Assembly: GCA_900317865.1 (NCBI GenBank)
Contig: ONIK01000098.1
Span: 1 to 5,509 of the forward strand
Origin: an uncultured Methanobrevibacter sp.
GTDB lineage: Archaea > Methanobacteriota > Methanobacteria > Methanobacteriales > Methanobacteriaceae
Length of the DNA stretch: 5,509 nucleotides
Direction: 5' to 3'
Below the pieces are notes generated by a model. That model saw only the letters and a list, made by a program, of their open reading frames with translations, was not told the origin of the DNA and did not search any database. The position numbers and the translations under genes were made by a program. Below are positions 4,064-5,509 of this stretch, piece by piece; within the stretch, counting starts at the first letter, position 1, and each line of letters begins with the position of its first letter.

Positions 4064-4514
4064 ATTCTTACCTTCCAGTAATATTTTCGTTTATGGACAG
4101 TATTTTTTTACCATCCAAATCTTACCTTTTGAACCTTGCATAACCGACATGCATCTGGAAGATAATCAATGTAATTATATATTATCTTATAACTAATTAT
4201 TCAATATTCAAATAAATATATTTTAAGTTAATTCTTAATTAAATACTAATTTTCCTAATATATAATTAAATTAGAGGTAATTAAATTCCCTTTCTTTAAA
4301 CTTTTACTTTTTTTAAATATTTCAACTGAAAATATTCACTACTTATGATTGTTATATTGGAATTTGATAATAAACAAAAATATTGAAATGGCCTAATTTT
4401 TTTAAATATCTTTTAAGCTATTCTTTTTTTATTGTATCAAAATTAAGTAAATTTACACATAAAAAGGCAAAGTTTTAATATTGCATTATTGATATAATAA
4501 TATATACACTTATA
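4064..4514. other. AT-rich divergent region between DUF1847 and histone genes
   Basis: No gene is seen. The region should hold both promoters. For the histone gene, AGTTTTAATATTG near 4470-4482 is a possible TATA element at a fitting distance from a ribosome-bound leader. For DUF1847, the TATA-like core in the repeat at 4211-4224 would give a leader of about 185 bases. A small hairpin TGCAT/ATGCA (4138-4142 with 4150-4154) lies within that leader. Confidence 0.4.
4211..4274. repeat. AT-rich repeat, copy 2
   Basis: This is the partner of 2293-2355, with two identical 18-base blocks and the same order of flanking motifs. In copy 1 the repeat supplies the tRNA-Gln promoter; here no tRNA follows on the minus strand, and the nearest gene in that direction is DUF1847, about 200 bases away. 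It may be that gene's distal promoter, or a remnant of a duplicated tRNA promoter. Confidence 0.75.
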
Positions 4515-4516
4515 AT

Positions 4517-4524
4517 GGAGGTGA
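4517..4524 (+). promoter_or_regulatory. Consensus ribosome-binding site fixing the histone start
   Basis: GGAGGTGA is an exact match to the archaeal consensus, five bases before the ATG at 4530. It overlaps an in-frame ATG at 4515, which would add five residues made of the ribosome-binding site itself. The later start is therefore right. Confidence 0.9.
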
Positions 4525-4529
4525 AAAAC

Positions 4530-4856
4530 ATGGCAATCCCTAAAGCTCCTGTAAAAAGGATTATTCAAGAAGCTGGCGCGGAAAGAGTAAGTGCTGATGC
4601 TGTTGATGCATTAGCTGAATACTTAGAAGATTACGCAGAAGACGTCTCTAAAAAAGCAGTAACCTATGCAAAATATGCAAAAAGAAAAACAGTAAAAGCA
4701 GAAGATATTGCTTTAGCTATTGACAGTCCAAAAGCTGAATCTCCTGAAGAAAAACACAATATTTTAGACGTAATCAAAGACGTATTTGATGCTGCATCTG
4801 AAGGAAAAGGCATTGAAGACATCATTAAATCCTTTAAGAAAATGGAAAAAAAATGA
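4530..4856 (+). CDS. Archaeal histone with C-terminal extension
   Basis: Residues 1-65 are a full HMf-type histone fold: Ile-Pro-x-Ala-Pro-Val-x-Arg-Ile-Ile (3-12), Gly-Ala-Glu-Arg-Val-Ser (16-21), a long middle helix, and Arg-Lys-Thr-Val-Lys-Ala-Glu-Asp-Ile (52-60). The DNA-contacting Arg10, Arg19, Lys53 and Thr54 are kept. It would wrap or bridge DNA as dimers or higher oligomers. Two things are unusual. Most archaeal histones stop near residue 68, but this one runs to 108, with a tail predicted by eye to form two helices (about 78-93 and 95-107). By HMfB numbering, the dimer-dimer interface residues Leu46 and His49 are both Tyr here, while Asp59 is kept. It may therefore be a variant with altered tetramerisation. 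The gene is single, with a strong ribosome-binding site and its own terminator. Confidence 0.93.
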   Translation: MAIPKAPVKRIIQEAGAERVSADAVDALAEYLEDYAEDVSKKAVTYAKYAKRKTVKAEDIALAIDSPKAESPEEKHNILDVIKDVFDAASEGKGIEDIIKSFKKMEKK

Positions 4857-4880
4857 GAACGAGCACGTTAAGATATTGTC

Positions 4881-4909
4881 ATTTGCAAGTTTTTCTTGCA
4901 AATTTTTTT
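4881..4909 (+). terminator. Hairpin plus T-tract terminator of the histone gene
   Basis: ATTTGCAAG (4881-4889) and CTTGCAAAT (4895-4903) form a perfect 9-bp stem around TTTTT, followed at once by a run of seven T and, after one A, six more. It starts 25 bases past the histone stop. The form is that of a bacterial intrinsic terminator, although archaeal polymerase needs only the T-run. Confidence 0.8.
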
Positions 4910-5021
4910 ATTTTTTAAGATTAATTAGCTATTTTTTATTTTTAACTATTTTTTGTATATTCCTCTGAAAATATTCAGTTTAAAATATAATCAGAATTGC
5001 AATAAGTATATCCTGCAAGTT

Positions 5022-5190
5022 TTAACGATAATCTCCATACGGAAGGGGTAAAATCGGATAGGGAATAATATCCGCATGTGTACTATAAAAATGACCATGT
5101 CCCCATGGCCTTTTTAAATTAGGATCAACACATATATTATCAATTTTGGCAAAGAAATGCCTATGACGATACATTTTATTTCCGACATGA
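5022..5190 (-). pseudogene. C-terminal remnant of a probable transglutaminase-like protein
   Basis: Beyond the end of the mobile element an open frame of about 55 codons runs to a TAA at 5022-5024. It reads like a genuine protein end: Tyr-Arg-His-Arg-His-Phe-Phe-Ala-Lys-Ile, then Val-Asp-Pro-Asn-Leu, Arg-Pro-Trp-Gly-His-Gly-His-Phe, and a Pro-rich close. A His followed some 11-13 residues later by Asp-Pro, then a Trp-Gly-rich segment, recalls the His-Asp half of transglutaminase or pseudomurein-peptidase domains common in Methanobrevibacter surface proteins. The upstream half, with the catalytic Cys, would lie across the element, outside the window. The in-frame ATG at 5204 lies inside the element's hairpin and is not a natural start. 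The family call is tentative. Confidence 0.45.
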
Positions 5191-5249
5191 TTGAACCACC
5201 CCATCCTATAGAGGATGGGGATTCCTGAATTTTTTTCACTTAATAAGGG
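5191..5249 (-). mobile_element. Right end of IS200/IS605-type element with hairpin (omega-RNA 3' region)
   Basis: Just past the tnpB stop on the minus strand, CCCCATCCT (5212-5220) and AGGATGGGG (5199-5207) form a perfect 9-bp stem with a 4-base loop. It is followed by TGGTTCAA, ending at 5191. A subterminal hairpin a few bases inside the boundary is the mark of the right end of IS200/IS605 elements, which the TnpA transposase recognises. In TnpB systems the guide RNA (omega-RNA) covers the 3' end of tnpB through this hairpin. The boundary at 5191 is inferred from motif and from where the neighbouring frame begins. Confidence 0.75.
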
Positions 5250-5509
5250 TTAATTTAAGTATTTTTTCAGGCTATCTCCGTTGAACCAGCGGTTTAGAAT
5301 ATTAATTGCTGCGTTTGTGTCTCTATCAAGTATTTTTCCGCATTTTTGACATTTCCAGTTGCGTTTTTTGATTTTTAACTCTTTGTTTATGTGTCCGCAG
5401 TGGTGGCATTTTCTGCTTGTGTTGTGTGGTTTTACGAATTGTACGCCGTCTGCTTCGGGTTTGTAGAGTTGGAATTTGTCTTTTAGTCTTTTTATGAATC
5501 GCGATAGAG
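5250..5509 (-). CDS. tnpB: TnpB RNA-guided nuclease, C-terminal part (partial)
   Basis: The visible 85 residues are the TnpB C-terminus. Gln-Phe-Val-Lys-Pro-x-Asn-Thr-Ser-Arg (24-32) leads into a zinc ribbon with Cys34-x2-Cys37 (Cys-His-His-Cys-Gly) and Cys53-x2-Cys56 (Cys-Gln-Lys-Cys-Gly). Next comes Leu-Asp-Arg-Asp-x-Asn-Ala-Ala-x-Asn-Ile-Leu (60-71), which holds the last RuvC acidic residue. The N-terminal part and the other RuvC residues lie beyond the window, so intactness cannot be judged. TnpB uses an RNA from its own 3' end to cut DNA at the element's donor site, favouring retention. Whether a tnpA partner exists is not visible. The stop is at 5250-5252, 30 bases before the right-end hairpin. 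The frame is clean to the window edge, so the gene may be functional. Confidence 0.95.
   Translation of the reverse strand, partial: LSRFIKRLKDKFQLYKPEADGVQFVKPHNTSRKCHHCGHINKELKIKKRNWKCQKCGKILDRDTNAAINILNRWFNGDSLKKYLN

Noticed and set aside
4786..4968. 60-codon plus-strand frame running from inside the histone gene through the terminator
   Set aside because: It overlaps the histone in another frame and its tail is translated T-rich terminator DNA.

Overview
The window looks like the chromosome of a methanogenic archaeon of the Methanobacteriales, most likely Methanobrevibacter or a close relative. The evidence is the very AT-rich intergenic DNA, an archaeal histone with a GGAGGTGA ribosome-binding site, a DUF134 regulator, a DUF1847 metal-binding protein, a tRNA without encoded CCA, and TATA-type promoters. 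The genus is an inference from gene content and style.

Layout. Positions 1-817 (minus) hold a two-gene unit: a flavodoxin-like protein followed by the N-terminal part of an alpha/beta hydrolase that leaves the window. A MarR regulator is transcribed divergently (904-1323). The shared 86-bp spacer carries a perfect 8-bp inverted repeat placed to control both promoters. Positions 1324-2199 contain no conventional gene, but they are not featureless. A ~70-bp block occurs twice; on the minus strand it encodes an 18-residue, strongly hydrophobic peptide with a good ribosome-binding site (intact in one copy, frameshifted in the other). There are also two areas of RNA-like hairpins. A tRNA-Gln(CTG) follows on the minus strand (2200-2271).

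Positions 2601-3324 (plus) form a small operon: a DUF134 helix-turn-helix protein with two C-terminal zinc ribbons, and a 2[4Fe-4S] ferredoxin. A perfect 20-bp palindrome lies just downstream of its TATA box. Its half-sites (TATGAA/TTCATA) match those of the MarR-flavodoxin operator, hinting at a shared redox or metal regulatory circuit. A convergent DUF1847 gene (3374-4003, minus) has a long leader with a small upstream ORF. A divergent histone gene (4530-4856, plus) encodes a fold with a 40-residue C-terminal extension and altered tetramer-interface residues. It ends in a bacterial-style hairpin and T-tract terminator.

The right end (5022-5509, minus) is the 3' end of an IS200/IS605-type element: the TnpB C-terminus, then a 9-bp hairpin typical of the element's right end and omega-RNA. 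Past that end, an open frame resembling the C-terminus of a transglutaminase-like protein continues to a stop, suggesting the element inserted into that gene.

The most unusual items are the duplicated hydrophobic micro-ORF locus (possible type I toxin-like peptide or degenerate duplicate), the shared palindromic operators, the extended histone variant, and the TnpB end with a readable candidate guide. None of these has been tested by database or structure calculation here.
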